Origin: Streptomyces chartreusis
GTDB lineage: Bacteria > Actinomycetota > Actinomycetes > Streptomycetales > Streptomycetaceae
NCBI RefSeq assembly: GCF_008704715.1
Contig: NZ_CP023689.1
Location: 3,782,001 to 3,846,000 of the forward strand
DNA length: 64,000 bases
Reading direction: 5' to 3'
Program-made: the position numbers and the translations under genes
Notes under the pieces: generated by a model
Told to the model about the DNA's origin: nothing
Databases searched by the model: none
What the model saw: the letters and a program-made list of their open reading frames with translations, nothing else
Shown: positions 1 through 9,040 of the stretch, piece after piece
Numbering within the stretch: the stretch's first letter is position 1
Layout of the letters: every line of letters starts with the position of its first letter

Positions 1-113
1 GCATCGGCGCCGAGATCGAGCTGATCGGCGCGGACGAGATCAACGACGCCTACGAGCGGGTGCTCGGCAGCGATGTGCGGTACCGGTTCGTGATCGACAC
101 CGCGACGATCTGA
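1..113 (+). CDS. Alcohol dehydrogenase, C-terminal fragment (gene begins before the window)
   Basis: Only the last 36 codons are present, open from base 3 and closed by TGA at 111-113. The tail GADEINDAYERVLGSDVRYR followed by FVIDTATI resembles the end of medium-chain zinc-dependent NAD(P) alcohol dehydrogenases, where a final Ile/Leu-rich strand follows the helix that packs on the Rossmann domain. The zinc and nucleotide motifs lie outside the window, so the substrate cannot be judged. A perfect hairpin follows 13 bases after the stop. The identification is an inference from a short tail. Confidence 0.5.
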   Translation, partial: IGAEIELIGADEINDAYERVLGSDVRYRFVIDTATI

Positions 114-125
114 GCGTCCCTGACC

Positions 126-159
126 GAGGGCCCCGGAGCCGCACTGCTCCGGGGCCCTC
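126..159 (+). terminator. Rho-independent-type hairpin after the alcohol dehydrogenase
   Basis: Perfect 14-bp inverted repeat (126-139 with 146-159) around a 6-base loop, 13 bases after the stop codon. There is no long T-run, as is usual in Streptomyces. Confidence 0.75.
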
Positions 160-310
160 TCGGCGGTCGGAGTACGCCACGGACCTGCGGCCGAGTACCT
201 CAGGAGTAGCGCATCTCCCTCCCAGCGACCGATGTGCGGTGCGGCGGCGCTGCCTAGCGTGAAGGGCGTAGGAGCCAGTCCGATCCGTGCACCACGAGGA
301 GGCAGCCCCG

Positions 311-694
311 ATGACCGTCCAGCTCAACCACACCATCGTCGCCGCGCGCGACAAGAAGGAGTCGGCCACGTTCCTGGCCGGCATCCTGGGCCTGGAGGTG
401 AGCCCGCAGTACGGCCCCTTCGTCCCGGTCGAGATCCCGAACGGTGTGACCCTGGACTACCTCGACTCACCCGGCGCGATCACGCCGCAGCACTACGCGT
501 TCCTGGTGTCGGAGGACGAGTTCGACACCATCTTCGGCCGGATACGGGAGGCCGGCCTGACCTACTGGGCGGATCCGTACCACCGCCGGCCCGGCGAGAT
601 CAACCACAACGACGGCGGCCGCGGCACCTACTTCGAGGACCCGAACGGCCACAACCTGGAGATCCTGACGAGGCCGTACGGCAGCGGCGGCTGA
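311..694 (+). CDS. VOC-superfamily protein (glyoxalase/bleomycin-resistance-like)
   Basis: A 127-residue protein of typical single VOC-domain length. The N-terminal strand VQLNHTIVAARDKKESATF, then FLVSEDEFDTIFGRI and the C-terminal YFEDPNGHNLEILTRPYG, are the paired beta-alpha-beta-beta-beta modules of this fold. The His near the N-terminus and the Glu in NLEIL are usual metal-ligand positions. The reaction (lyase, dioxygenase or drug binding) cannot be told from sequence. The ATG at 311 is chosen over an upstream in-frame start because GAGGAGG lies 8 bases before it. It stands alone, convergent with the globin fusion. Confidence 0.85.
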   Translation: MTVQLNHTIVAARDKKESATFLAGILGLEVSPQYGPFVPVEIPNGVTLDYLDSPGAITPQHYAFLVSEDEFDTIFGRIREAGLTYWADPYHRRPGEINHNDGGRGTYFEDPNGHNLEILTRPYGSGG

Positions 695-727
695 CGCACT
701 CGGCGCCGCCCGCCGCCCGCCGGACCG

Positions 728-1498
728 TCAGCCCTGATACGGCGGAGCCGCCCCCCAGTTCCACCGCGGCACCGGCTGCTCCGCCGGCGGCACCGCGTCC
801 GGGCCCGAGAAGTAGACCGCGAGGCGGGTCCCCCACTCCACGTACGCCAGGAACGCCGAGCGGAACTCCGCGTCCGTCGGGAGGCCCGCCTCGTCGGCGG
901 CGTCCTGGATGAGGTTGACCCAGCGGCGGCGCTGGGGCTCGGTGATGCCGCGGCCCATGTGCTTGGCGACCATGTGGCCGTGGCCGCCCTGGGTCTCGGA
1001 GTAGGCCGGCGGGCCGCCGAAGACCTCACCGAGCCACATCGCCACATGTTCCGCGTGGTGCGGGTCCAGGCCCTCGAACAGCGGGGCCAGGAGGTCGTCC
1101 TTGAGCACCTTGTCGTAGAAGGCCGACGTCAGCCGGGAGAACGCCTCCGCGCCGCCCGCCCAGGCGTACAGCGTGGGCACCGAGGCGCCCGCGCCACGGA
1201 TCGCCGTCGGTTTGTAGTGGCGCATCTCCTCTATGTGCGTGATGTACGGGCGGATCTCGGCGAGGAAGTCGGGGAACAGCTCCGACTTGCGGAAGCCTTC
1301 GAGGTGGTCCTCCGTCGACGTCCAGGTGATGCGCAGGACGAAGTGCTCGAAGTCCTCCTCGCAGCGGGCGAGTTCGTAGTCCATGCAGTGCGGCGAGGCG
1401 GCCAGCTGGGCCGCGGCGCGGGTGTAGGCGGCGAGGAACTCCGCCGACTTCTGCTCGGGGATGCGGTACCTGATGTATTCGACCGTGTGAGCCGTCAT
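728..1498 (-). CDS. Antibiotic biosynthesis monooxygenase (ABM) domain fused to a group II truncated globin
   Basis: A 256-residue two-domain protein. Residues 1-97 form an ABM ferredoxin-like domain (HTVEYIRYRIPEQKSAEFLA, then HFVLRITWTS). Residues about 108-240 form a truncated globin with GGPPAYSETQGG, the proximal His in MVAKHMG (about His180) and a Trp in the G helix (RRRWV), which mark group II (HbO-like). Group II globins bind haem and O2 or NO; ABM domains carry out cofactor-free oxygenation or haem cleavage. The fusion suggests O2 or NO chemistry or haem handling in the cytoplasm, which is inference. It is transcribed alone. Confidence 0.88.
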   Translation of the reverse strand: MTAHTVEYIRYRIPEQKSAEFLAAYTRAAAQLAASPHCMDYELARCEEDFEHFVLRITWTSTEDHLEGFRKSELFPDFLAEIRPYITHIEEMRHYKPTAIRGAGASVPTLYAWAGGAEAFSRLTSAFYDKVLKDDLLAPLFEGLDPHHAEHVAMWLGEVFGGPPAYSETQGGHGHMVAKHMGRGITEPQRRRWVNLIQDAADEAGLPTDAEFRSAFLAYVEWGTRLAVYFSGPDAVPPAEQPVPRWNWGAAPPYQG

Positions 1499-1585
1499 GG
1501 CCTCACCGAAACACGAAATCCGACCGGACGCTCGTCCTCCGCCCCCTGTGCCGCCACCGGATTCTCAGGACCGGCGCACGCGAAA

Positions 1586-1616
1586 GCCCCGCCGGGAGCA
1601 GTGCCTCCGGCGGGGC
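1586..1616 (-). terminator. Terminator hairpin of the subtilase gene
   Basis: Inverted repeat GCCCCGCCGG / CCGGCGGGGC (1586-1595 with 1607-1616, 11-base loop). It lies 23 bases beyond the stop of the subtilase on the minus strand and is followed by a short TTT. Confidence 0.7.
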
Positions 1617-1638
1617 CTTCTGCGATCGGGAGTACGAG

Positions 1639-4600
1639 CTACTTGCCGTAGTAGGCGTTGTAGATCGAGACCGTCGCCTTGTTGCCCTTCTTGTCGGCGA
1701 CCTTGGCGTGGAAGGAGATCGCCTTGCCCTTGGCCGGGTTCTTCACGGTGATCTTGCCGTTCTTGACCTCGAGCTTCTTCCAGGTCTGCCCGTAGTCGTA
1801 CGACACGTACACGTGCAGCGACTTCAGGTTGGCGCCCGCGGCCGAGCCCACGACGGTGACCGGGAACGTCACCTTCTTGTCGGCCTCGACCCGGCTGTCC
1901 AGGCCGGTCCTTGCGTCGAAGCGGACCGTGGAGGCCGGGAGCCTGACCTGCTCGGCGGCCGACCTCTTGGAGCGGAAGGTCCAGCTCGCGTCGATCCGCG
2001 TGGAGGCGGCCGCGACCTTGACGCTGCGCTTGACCGAGGTCGTCAGCTTGTACTCGGCGTCCCCGGCGGGCACGCGGAACATCTGCTCACCGAACAGCGG
2101 GTCGTCGTTGGTGGCGAGCCTGGTGCCGTTGCGGTACAGGCTTGTGCTGACCGCGCTGAACTCGGACGAGCCCGCGTGCTTGCTGCCGTCGGCGAACAGC
2201 GGCAGGAAGCCGTAGATGTCGTTGCCCTCGCGGAAGAGCCCGAAGTCCTTGTTGATGTGCGGGCCGAACACGGCCGTGTTGAAGGTCTTCGTGTAGCTCT
2301 GGCCCGCCTTGAAGGTCTGCGGGTTCCCCAGCGTGTAGTACGCGTCGATGATCGGGAAGCCCTCTGCGTCCACTCCGGCGTGCTGCTCGAAGTCGAACGT
2401 CCACTGGATCTTCTCGGACGTCGACAGGTACAGCGTCCGCGCCCCGGTCAGCTTCTGCTCGATCGGCGAGCTGAACACGACGTCGTCGGGGAACACGCCG
2501 AGCGGGAGCAGCGCGCCGGTCTTGTTCGACGACGAGGCACCCAGGTTGTTGGTCACCTTGGCGAGTTCGGCCGCCTTGAAGTGGCGGACCTTGTCGCCCT
2601 GGATCTTCTTGACCTTGGCGGTGGTGGCGACGTCGTACTCGGCGCCGGCGCCCTTGGTCCACTGGCCGTTCCAGGTCTGGGTCAGACCGGTCGGGACCTC
2701 CGGGCCGAGGTGGGCCATGCGCAGGTTGGCGTAGGAGTCGAGGCCGACGCCGATGCCGATGCCCGCGGGGTCGTAGAAGTAGTTGCTACTGGCGATGACC
2801 TGCTTCGCCTGCGCGTCCGGGACGGTGATGTCGGCCGACTTCGTGGTGCGGGCGTCGATCGTCACGGAGGTGTTCCTGGTGACGTTCAGCTTCGGCTGGA
2901 CCAGCCAGTCGAGGCCGCCCTCCAGGTTCACCCAGTCCTTGGCGATCCACGCGTCCAGCAGGTACGAGCCCTTGGGCAGCCGCATCTTGGTGACGCCGGA
3001 CTCGGCGAGCGGAACCTGGTAGCCCCGGTTCGCGGCCAGGCCCGAGAAGCCGAGCAGGGCGGTGTTGTACTCGGGGGCCGGCTTGCCGTCCCGGCCGATG
3101 TGCTTGACCGTGACGTCGTACGACTCCAGCTCACGCTGCACCGCGGCGCCGGTGCGGACGCTCTGGCCGCCGCCCGTCGCCGTGACGTACGCGGAGTAGG
3201 CGCCGTCGACGGTGCCGCCCAGCTTGGTGTCGACGGTGAAGCCGACGGAGGCCTTCCCGCCCGCCGGGACCGTCACCTTCGTCGCCGCGAGCTTGAAGAA
3301 GCCCGCGGGCGCCGCCTGGCCGCCCGGGTTGGTGGCGGTCGCGGAGAGCTGGAGGGTGACGTCCTTCGTGCCGAGGTTGCGGTACGTCAGCTGCTTGGTG
3401 ACGGGCTTGTCGTCGGTGTGCGGCCACTGCTGGGTGCCGAAGCTCACCGACCCCGGCTCGGCGACCACGGACTGCTTGATGGCCTTGTCGACCTGGATGC
3501 GGCCCGAACCCTGCTGGAACGGCGTGTACTTGCCGCCCTTGGCGGAACCGGTCAGCGCGCCCTTCAGCTCGGCATACGTCCAGTCCGGGTGCTGCTGCTT
3601 GAGGATCGCCGCGGCGCCCGCGACATGCGGGGTCGCCATGGACGTGCCCTCGATGGTCAGGTAGCCGGGCGGGTTCTCGCCGACCTCCTGCGCGATGAGG
3701 CTGCCCTTGGCGGACGCGGCCGTGATGGCCACGCCCGGCGCGGTCACGTCCGGCTTGATCGCGCCGTCGCCGACCCGCGGACCGGTGCTGGACCAGGGGG
3801 CGAGCGCGTCCTTGTCGTCGACGGCGCCGACGGTGAGCGCGGCCTCGGCGCTGCCGGGCGAACCGACCGTCTCCGGGCCGGAGTTGCCGGCCGCGATGGC
3901 GAACAGGATCCCCTTGTCGGCGGACAGCTTGTTGACCGCCGCCTCCAGCGGGTCGATCTCCGGCGTGTCCATGCCGCCGAGGCTGAGGTTGACGACCTGG
4001 GCGCCCTGCTCGGCGGCCCACTCCATGCCGGCGAGGATGCCGGAGTCGTCACCGGAGCCGGTGTCGTCGAGGACCTTGCCGTTCAGGATGTCGGCGCCGG
4101 GCGCGACGCCCTTGTACTTGCCGCCGGACTTGGCTCCGGTGCCGGCCGCGATGGACGCGACGTGCGTGCCGTGCCCGACCTTGTCCTCGGCGGTGGCGGC
4201 CGGCGTGAAGTTCTTCGCCGCGATCACCTGGTCCTTGAGGTCCGGGTGGGTCGCGTCGACGCCGGTGTCCAGGACGGCGATCTTGACGCCCTTGCCGTCG
4301 TAGCCGGCCGCCCATGCCTTGGGGGCGCCGATCTGCGGCACGGACTTGTCGAGGCTGGCCTTGCGGACGCCGTCCAGCCAGACGTGCGCGATGCCGGACG
4401 CCGTCCGGTCGCCGTTGGTGAGCGCGTCCCACAGCTCGGGCGTGTCCTGGTGCGGGGTCTGCACGGCGTCCGCGTTGAGGGACTTCAGGGTCCGGCGCAG
4501 CTTGCCCGCGTCACGGACGTCGGCCTTGGCGCCGGCCGCGGCGCCCTGGTAGCCGACGATGACCTTCAGGCCCTTGGCCTGGGAGGTGCGGGTCGCGGAC

Positions 4601-4950
4601 CTGCTCAGCTCGGTGATGTCGAAGAGGCGCTGGTCGAGCTTGCCGCCGGCGAGCAGCCGGGCGGCGTCGGCCGGGATCACGAGGGTGTGTCCGTAGGCCT
4701 GGCGTATCTGTACGGGTATGTGCTCGCGCCCCTTCGCCCGCTCCAGGCCGACCACCCGGCCCTTGGAGTCGACGGAGACCCGGTCACCCGTGATCAGGGT
4801 GATGCGGTGGGGGGACGTGAGGGAGGCGGCGGCGCCCGTGGGGCGCTGCTCCGGTTCGGCCGACGCCGGGCTGGTCATTCCCGCGGCGAGGGCGACGGCG
4901 GCGGCTGTGGCGACCGTGGCCGCGCCGACTCTATTGACTTTTCTGCGCAA
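1639..4950 (-). CDS. Secreted subtilisin-family (S8) serine protease, large multidomain form
   Basis: A secreted endopeptidase of 1103 residues from the TTG at 4950. That start gives a textbook signal peptide (MRRKVNR, an Ala-rich hydrophobic stretch, ASA cleavage site) and has GGGGGA just upstream; a GTG at 4992 would add 14 residues. A propeptide (to about residue 200) precedes the S8 domain. The triad is visible: Asp in AVLDTGVDATHPDL (about 228), His in GHGTHVAS (about 260) and Ser in EGTSMATPHVAGA (about 437), with the oxyanion Asn in IAAGNSGPE. About 600 further residues form beta-rich domains ending near YVSYDYGQTWKKLEV. Large Streptomyces subtilases act on extracellular protein. It is monocistronic with its own terminator. 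Confidence 0.95.
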   Translation of the reverse strand: MRRKVNRVGAATVATAAAVALAAGMTSPASAEPEQRPTGAAASLTSPHRITLITGDRVSVDSKGRVVGLERAKGREHIPVQIRQAYGHTLVIPADAARLLAGGKLDQRLFDITELSRSATRTSQAKGLKVIVGYQGAAAGAKADVRDAGKLRRTLKSLNADAVQTPHQDTPELWDALTNGDRTASGIAHVWLDGVRKASLDKSVPQIGAPKAWAAGYDGKGVKIAVLDTGVDATHPDLKDQVIAAKNFTPAATAEDKVGHGTHVASIAAGTGAKSGGKYKGVAPGADILNGKVLDDTGSGDDSGILAGMEWAAEQGAQVVNLSLGGMDTPEIDPLEAAVNKLSADKGILFAIAAGNSGPETVGSPGSAEAALTVGAVDDKDALAPWSSTGPRVGDGAIKPDVTAPGVAITAASAKGSLIAQEVGENPPGYLTIEGTSMATPHVAGAAAILKQQHPDWTYAELKGALTGSAKGGKYTPFQQGSGRIQVDKAIKQSVVAEPGSVSFGTQQWPHTDDKPVTKQLTYRNLGTKDVTLQLSATATNPGGQAAPAGFFKLAATKVTVPAGGKASVGFTVDTKLGGTVDGAYSAYVTATGGGQSVRTGAAVQRELESYDVTVKHIGRDGKPAPEYNTALLGFSGLAANRGYQVPLAESGVTKMRLPKGSYLLDAWIAKDWVNLEGGLDWLVQPKLNVTRNTSVTIDARTTKSADITVPDAQAKQVIASSNYFYDPAGIGIGVGLDSYANLRMAHLGPEVPTGLTQTWNGQWTKGAGAEYDVATTAKVKKIQGDKVRHFKAAELAKVTNNLGASSSNKTGALLPLGVFPDDVVFSSPIEQKLTGARTLYLSTSEKIQWTFDFEQHAGVDAEGFPIIDAYYTLGNPQTFKAGQSYTKTFNTAVFGPHINKDFGLFREGNDIYGFLPLFADGSKHAGSSEFSAVSTSLYRNGTRLATNDDPLFGEQMFRVPAGDAEYKLTTSVKRSVKVAAASTRIDASWTFRSKRSAAEQVRLPASTVRFDARTGLDSRVEADKKVTFPVTVVGSAAGANLKSLHVYVSYDYGQTWKKLEVKNGKITVKNPAKGKAISFHAKVADKKGNKATVSIYNAYYGK

Positions 4951-5146
4951 GTTTCCCCCTTGCAGAAGGTCCGGGCGAAGTTCCCCGTTCACCCGGCCGG
5001 GGGTGGTCCCGTACGCATGCGCGTCACCCCCCGGAATACGCAGTATGCCGAGGGGTGATCAGGCTCCTCAATAGATGAGAGGAGAATGAGAAGCGCGCCT
5101 GCCGTCTGTTACGCGACGGCGCGAACTCCGTTACGCAGTCGCCGTG

Positions 5147-5830
5147 TTACGCCCCCGCGTTCTCCTTGACACTGATGCGGCCCTTGCGGATGGTGGCCAG
5201 CCGCGGGGCCTTCTTCGCGATCGCGGAGTCGTGGGTGACCATGATGAAGGTCAACCCCAGTTCCTTCCACATGCGTTCGAGTACGTCCATGATCTCGTCG
5301 CGCATCGACTCGTCGAGGTTTCCGGTGGGTTCGTCGGCCAGCAGCACCTTCGGTTCCTTGACGAGGGCGCGGGCGATGGCGACGCGCTGCTGCTGGCCGC
5401 CGGACATCTCGGACGGCAGATGTGTGAGGCGTTCGCCGAGGCCGACCGACTTCAGTGCCTCGGCGGCCTTTTCGCGTCGGTCCTTCGCCTTGATGCCGAG
5501 GGGGACGAGGGCCGTCTCGACGTTCTCCTGGGCGGTGAGGGTGGGGATGAGGTTGAAGGACTGGAAGACGAAGCCGATGCTTTCGCTGCGGACCCTGGTG
5601 AGCCGTGCTTCGGGGAGCTTGGCCAGGTCGGTGCCGTCGAGGACGACTTCGCCGGAGGTGGGCCGGTCGAGGCCGCCGAGCATCTGGAGCAGGGTGGACT
5701 TGCCGCCGCCGGTCGGGCCCTGGATGACCAGCCGGTCGCCGTCGGCGATGGTGAGGTCGACACCGTCGAGGGCGTTGATGGTCTCCTTGCCCCGGGTGTA
5801 TCGCTTGGTGACGTTTCTGAGTTCGTACAT
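5147..5830 (-). CDS. ABC transporter ATP-binding protein, MacB/LolD type
   Basis: A 227-residue ATPase that pairs with the FtsX-like permease just upstream. Walker A is GPTGGGKST, the Q-loop lies in FVFQSFNLIPTL, the signature is MSGGQQQR, Walker B is VLLADEPTGNLD and the H-loop is in MVTHD. This is the MacB/LolD subclass, which drives mechanotransmission or export rather than import. The start ATG at 5830 has AGGAG 9 bases upstream. It is separated from the permease by 116 bases carrying a copy of the short dispersed repeat. The substrate is unknown; outer-surface peptides or lipids are typical. Confidence 0.93.
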   Translation of the reverse strand: MYELRNVTKRYTRGKETINALDGVDLTIADGDRLVIQGPTGGGKSTLLQMLGGLDRPTSGEVVLDGTDLAKLPEARLTRVRSESIGFVFQSFNLIPTLTAQENVETALVPLGIKAKDRREKAAEALKSVGLGERLTHLPSEMSGGQQQRVAIARALVKEPKVLLADEPTGNLDESMRDEIMDVLERMWKELGLTFIMVTHDSAIAKKAPRLATIRKGRISVKENAGA

Positions 5831-5891
5831 GGTGGGTGGCTCCTGAGTGGGGTTCGGGGTGGTGGGAGTTGCTGTCCGGCCGCGGGTGAGT

Positions 5892-5929
5892 GGGGGCTGG
5901 TCGCGCAGTTCCCCGCGCCCCTTGGGGCG
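5892..5929 (+). repeat. Short dispersed GC-rich repeat, copy 1
   Basis: Contains the core CGCGCAGTTCCCCGCGCCCC seen again at 29.6, 29.7, 32.5 and 41.3 kb (a one-base variant at 41.2 kb) and, inverted and less exact, at 25.3 kb. It sits in the gap between the ABC permease and ATPase genes. Confidence 0.8.
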
Positions 5930-5946
5930 TTTCAGCAACGCGTCCG

Positions 5947-7413
5947 CTACTCGACGCGCCTCAGGGCGTCCGCCGGGCGCAGTCGTGAGGCGCGCCAGCC
6001 GCCGAACGCTCCGGCGATCAGGCCGCCGGCCACCGCCAGGCCGACCGCCAGGGCGACCGTCGTAAGGCTCACCGGTGCGGTCAGGGCGACGTCGAGTGTC
6101 GAGGACGCCGTCTGGCGCATGGGGCCGCCCCCGAAGCCGCCGCCACCGGGACCGCCGCCCGTGCCACCGCCACCGCCGCCGCCCAGCTGTGCCTCCAGGG
6201 TCGGGCTGATCGCCGTGACCGCGTAGGCGCCGGCCAGTCCGACGGCGATGCCGAGCGCGCCGCCCAGCAGCCCGTTCACGATCGCCTCGCCGACCACCTG
6301 CCGGGTCACCCGGCCCGACTTCCAGCCCAGCGCCTTGAGCGTGCCGAACTCCCTCACCCGGCGGGAGACCGCCGAGGAGGTGAGCAGGCCGGCGACCAGG
6401 AACGCGGCCACGAGCACCGCGATCGACAGCCACTTGCCGACGCTCGTCGCGAGGGAGGAGGCCGTGGACAGGGAGCCGGACACCGTGTCCGCGAGGTCGG
6501 CGGAGGTCGTCACCGTCGTACCGGAGATGTTCTTCTGGATCGCCGACTTGACGGAGTCGATCCGCTGGGAGTCGGTCGCCTTGACGTAGATCGTGGTGAC
6601 CTTGTTCTTGGCGTCGGCGAGCGTCTGCGCCTGCTTCAGCGGGATGTACAGGTTGGCGGCCGCGTCCCCGCTGTCCGGCGTGGCGATGCCGATGACCTTG
6701 AACTTGGTGCCCTTGACCGTGACGGTCGAGCCGACCTTGAGCTTCTTCTCCTTGGCGTACGAGGTGTCGGCGACGACGACCTTCGCGTTCGTCTCCGTCG
6801 ACTTGAACGTACGACCGCTGGTGATCTTCGACGAGGTCAGCGGGCCGAGCGCCGGCTTGGTGACGTCGGCGCCGTAGACGGAGTAGTTGTTGACGTCGAA
6901 GTCGGCGCCGCCGCCGCGCACTTCGCCCTGCGGCTGCCCGGTGCCGCCGCCCCCGGGGCCGCCCTGCTGGCCGCCGCCGCTCTGGTCCTGCTGGAACTGG
7001 CCGCGGGTGAACTGCCCGCTGACCTTGATGACCTGGAGGCTCAGCCCGCCGACGGCGTCGGAGACCCCGCTCTGCGAGCCGACCTCGGTGACGGTCGAGC
7101 TCGACAGCGTCTGGAAGCCCTGGACCATGACGCGGTCCGTGGACTGCTCCTCGTCCTCGCCGTCGGCCTGCGCGTCGAACTGGAAGCGCGGGCGCTCCGA
7201 GGAGCTCGCCGCCGGTTCGGCGGCCTTGGTGACGGTCATGTCCGTGCCGAGGCCGTACAGCGACTCGAGGACCTTGTCCTGGGCCTTGCTCATGCCGGAG
7301 GACACGGAGTTGACCACGATGACCAGCGCGATGCCCAGCGCGAGTCCGGAGGCGACGACGAGGGCCGCCTTTCTGCGGCGGCGCAGCTCGCGCCTCAGGT
7401 AGGTGAAGAACAT
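5947..7413 (-). CDS. ABC transporter permease, FtsX/MacB family, with glycine-rich insertions
   Basis: A 488-residue permease. An N-terminal helix (AALVVASGLALGIALVIVV) is followed by a large extracytoplasmic domain (MacB_PCD type, about residues 40-330) and three C-terminal helices (LSIAVLVAAFLVAGLLTSS; NGLLGGALGIAVGLAGAYAV; ALAVGLAVAGGLIAGAFGGW), ending in the FtsX-type SRLRPADALRRVE. Two Gly/Gln-rich stretches are unusual: one in the external domain (near 6910-6990) and one in the loop after the third helix (near 6125-6185). The ATG at 7413 has no clear Shine-Dalgarno, but TAGCTT lies 7 bases before it, which fits a leaderless transcript. It forms a unit with the ATPase downstream. Confidence 0.92.
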   Translation of the reverse strand: MFFTYLRRELRRRRKAALVVASGLALGIALVIVVNSVSSGMSKAQDKVLESLYGLGTDMTVTKAAEPAASSSERPRFQFDAQADGEDEEQSTDRVMVQGFQTLSSSTVTEVGSQSGVSDAVGGLSLQVIKVSGQFTRGQFQQDQSGGGQQGGPGGGGTGQPQGEVRGGGADFDVNNYSVYGADVTKPALGPLTSSKITSGRTFKSTETNAKVVVADTSYAKEKKLKVGSTVTVKGTKFKVIGIATPDSGDAAANLYIPLKQAQTLADAKNKVTTIYVKATDSQRIDSVKSAIQKNISGTTVTTSADLADTVSGSLSTASSLATSVGKWLSIAVLVAAFLVAGLLTSSAVSRRVREFGTLKALGWKSGRVTRQVVGEAIVNGLLGGALGIAVGLAGAYAVTAISPTLEAQLGGGGGGGTGGGPGGGGFGGGPMRQTASSTLDVALTAPVSLTTVALAVGLAVAGGLIAGAFGGWRASRLRPADALRRVE

Positions 7414-7498
7414 GGGCCGCAAGCTAAGGACGGCTCGTGATGAAGGGATAAGGCCGAAATAAGAGATGGATGAGAAGGCTGGGACCGGCCCCGGAAAC

Positions 7499-7528
7499 AC
7501 CGATGCCGCCCCTGGGGGCGGCATCGGT
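7499..7528 (-). terminator. Terminator hairpin after the L,D-transpeptidase
   Basis: Inverted repeat ACCGATGCCGCCCC / GGGGCGGCATCGGT (7499-7512 with 7515-7528), 49 bases past the transpeptidase stop. It also separates that gene from the ABC pair. Confidence 0.75.
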
Positions 7529-7577
7529 CAGCTGTGCACGAGCTGTGGGGCGGCGGTGCGCCCGGGTCCGGGTCCGG

Positions 7578-8819
7578 TCAGACGGCCGAACCGGCCTTCC
7601 ACTGCGCCCAGTCCATGTTCCAGCCGTTGAGGCCGTTGTCCGGCGCGATCGTCTTGTCGCCGGTGTTCTTGACGACCACGACGTCACCGACGATGGAGTT
7701 GTTGAAGAACCAGTAGCCCGCGGTGCCCTTGTCGTTGGCGCCCTTGGTGTCGGACAGGCCCACGCAGCCGTGGCTGGTGTTCACGCTGCCGAAGATGGAC
7801 TTGGCACCCCAGTAGTTGCCGTGGATGAAGGTGCCGGAGCTGGACAGGCGGATGGCGTGCGGCACGTCCTTGATGTCGTACTCGCCCTTGCCGTCGTCGT
7901 CCGTGAAGCCCACGGTCGCGCCGTTCATGCGCGTCTCCTTGAACTTCTCGGACATCACCATGACGCCCTGGTAGGTCTTGTTCTCCGGGGACCCGGCGGA
8001 GATCGGGATGGTCTTGACGGTCTTGCCGTCCTGCGTGACCTTCATCTGCTTGGTCTTCGCGTCGACGTAGGAGACCTGGTTGCGGCCGATCTTGAAGGTG
8101 ACCGTCTTCTCCTGGACGCCGTAGACGCCCTTGGCGCCCTCGACGCCGTCCAGGGCCAGCTTCAGGGTGACGGTCGAGCCCTCCTGCCAGTACTCGTCGG
8201 GCCGGCAGTCCATGCGGGTGTCGTTGAACCAGTGGCAGGCGACTTCCTGGCCGCTGGTCGAGGTGACGGTGACGCCCTTCTGGACGGCCGCCTTGTTGCT
8301 GATCGACTTGTCGAAGTTGATCGAGACGGGCATGCCCACGCCGACCGTGGAGCCGTCCTCCGGCGTGAAGTAGCCGAGGAAGCTGTTGCTCGGGGAGACC
8401 GTGGTGAAGGAGGCGTTCTCGTGGGCCTCCAGGCCCTTGGAGTCCTTCGCCGTGACCGCGACCTTGTAGGTCGTGGAGCGGTCCAGCTGAGCGCTGGGCT
8501 TCCAGCTGGTCTTGTCGGCGGATATCTGACCCTCGACGGCGGCGCCGTCGGCGGTCGTCATCTTCACCTCGGTGAGCGAGCCCTTGCTCACGGTGACGGC
8601 GGAGCTGTTGATGGAGGCGTTGTCGCTGCCGTCCTCTGGCGTGATCTTGATCTGCGCCTCGGAGGTCTTCTTGGCTGCCGCCTCGTCGACCTTGGACTGC
8701 GAGGTGTCGTCGTCGCTCGCGGAGGCGTCACCGCCGCTGGAGCAGGCCGAGAGGGCCAGGACACCGCCGAGCAGTGCGGACGCGACCGTCAGGCCCTTGC
8801 GCCGCCTACTGTTCGTCAT
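7578..8819 (-). CDS. L,D-transpeptidase lipoprotein (YkuD domain, two Ig-like domains)
   Basis: A 413-residue cell-surface enzyme. A lipoprotein signal (LLGGVLALSAC, lipidated Cys) is followed by a Ser/Asp-rich linker and two Ig-like domains (Big_5 type, around FTPEDGSTVGVGMPVSINFD). The C-terminal YkuD domain carries the catalytic motif IHGNYW then NTSHGCVGLS, with the nucleophilic Cys. Such enzymes form 3-3 cross-links in peptidoglycan. The ATG at 8819 is preferred because GGAGAAG precedes it by 6 bases; an in-frame ATG at 8834 would add 5 residues. It is monocistronic. Confidence 0.95.
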   Translation of the reverse strand: MTNSRRRKGLTVASALLGGVLALSACSSGGDASASDDDTSQSKVDEAAAKKTSEAQIKITPEDGSDNASINSSAVTVSKGSLTEVKMTTADGAAVEGQISADKTSWKPSAQLDRSTTYKVAVTAKDSKGLEAHENASFTTVSPSNSFLGYFTPEDGSTVGVGMPVSINFDKSISNKAAVQKGVTVTSTSGQEVACHWFNDTRMDCRPDEYWQEGSTVTLKLALDGVEGAKGVYGVQEKTVTFKIGRNQVSYVDAKTKQMKVTQDGKTVKTIPISAGSPENKTYQGVMVMSEKFKETRMNGATVGFTDDDGKGEYDIKDVPHAIRLSSSGTFIHGNYWGAKSIFGSVNTSHGCVGLSDTKGANDKGTAGYWFFNNSIVGDVVVVKNTGDKTIAPDNGLNGWNMDWAQWKAGSAV

Positions 8820-8992
8820 CACACGCTTCTCCATACTTTCCCGAATCCCCAAAAAGCCCGAGAGTCCCCGTAAGAATCTTCAACGCTACGACCGGTTCGT
8901 CCCGTTCCCCATGCCTCGCATGTGTGGGGCACACCACGTTCGCTGTGACAGGTGGTGCGGATGTCGGTCTGTGCGCCCCATGAGACGACGAA

Positions 8993-9020
8993 ACCCCGGG
9001 CGGCGGTTGCCGTCCGGGGT
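8993..9020 (-). terminator. Hairpin after the 117-residue hypothetical gene
   Basis: 12-bp stem with one G-T wobble (8993-9004 with 9009-9020) and a 4-base loop, 21 bases past the stop of the minus-strand gene ending at 9041. Confidence 0.65.
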
Positions 9021-9040
9021 CACGAATTCCCCAAGACGTC

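Noticed and set aside
1708..5058. Very long open frame (1116 codons) opposite the subtilase
   Set aside because: It mirrors the subtilase on the other strand with the composition expected of an antisense shadow (Arg/Gly/Val/Leu/Asp-rich), has no recognisable motif and no ribosome site. Several similar long shadows over other genes were dropped for the same reason.
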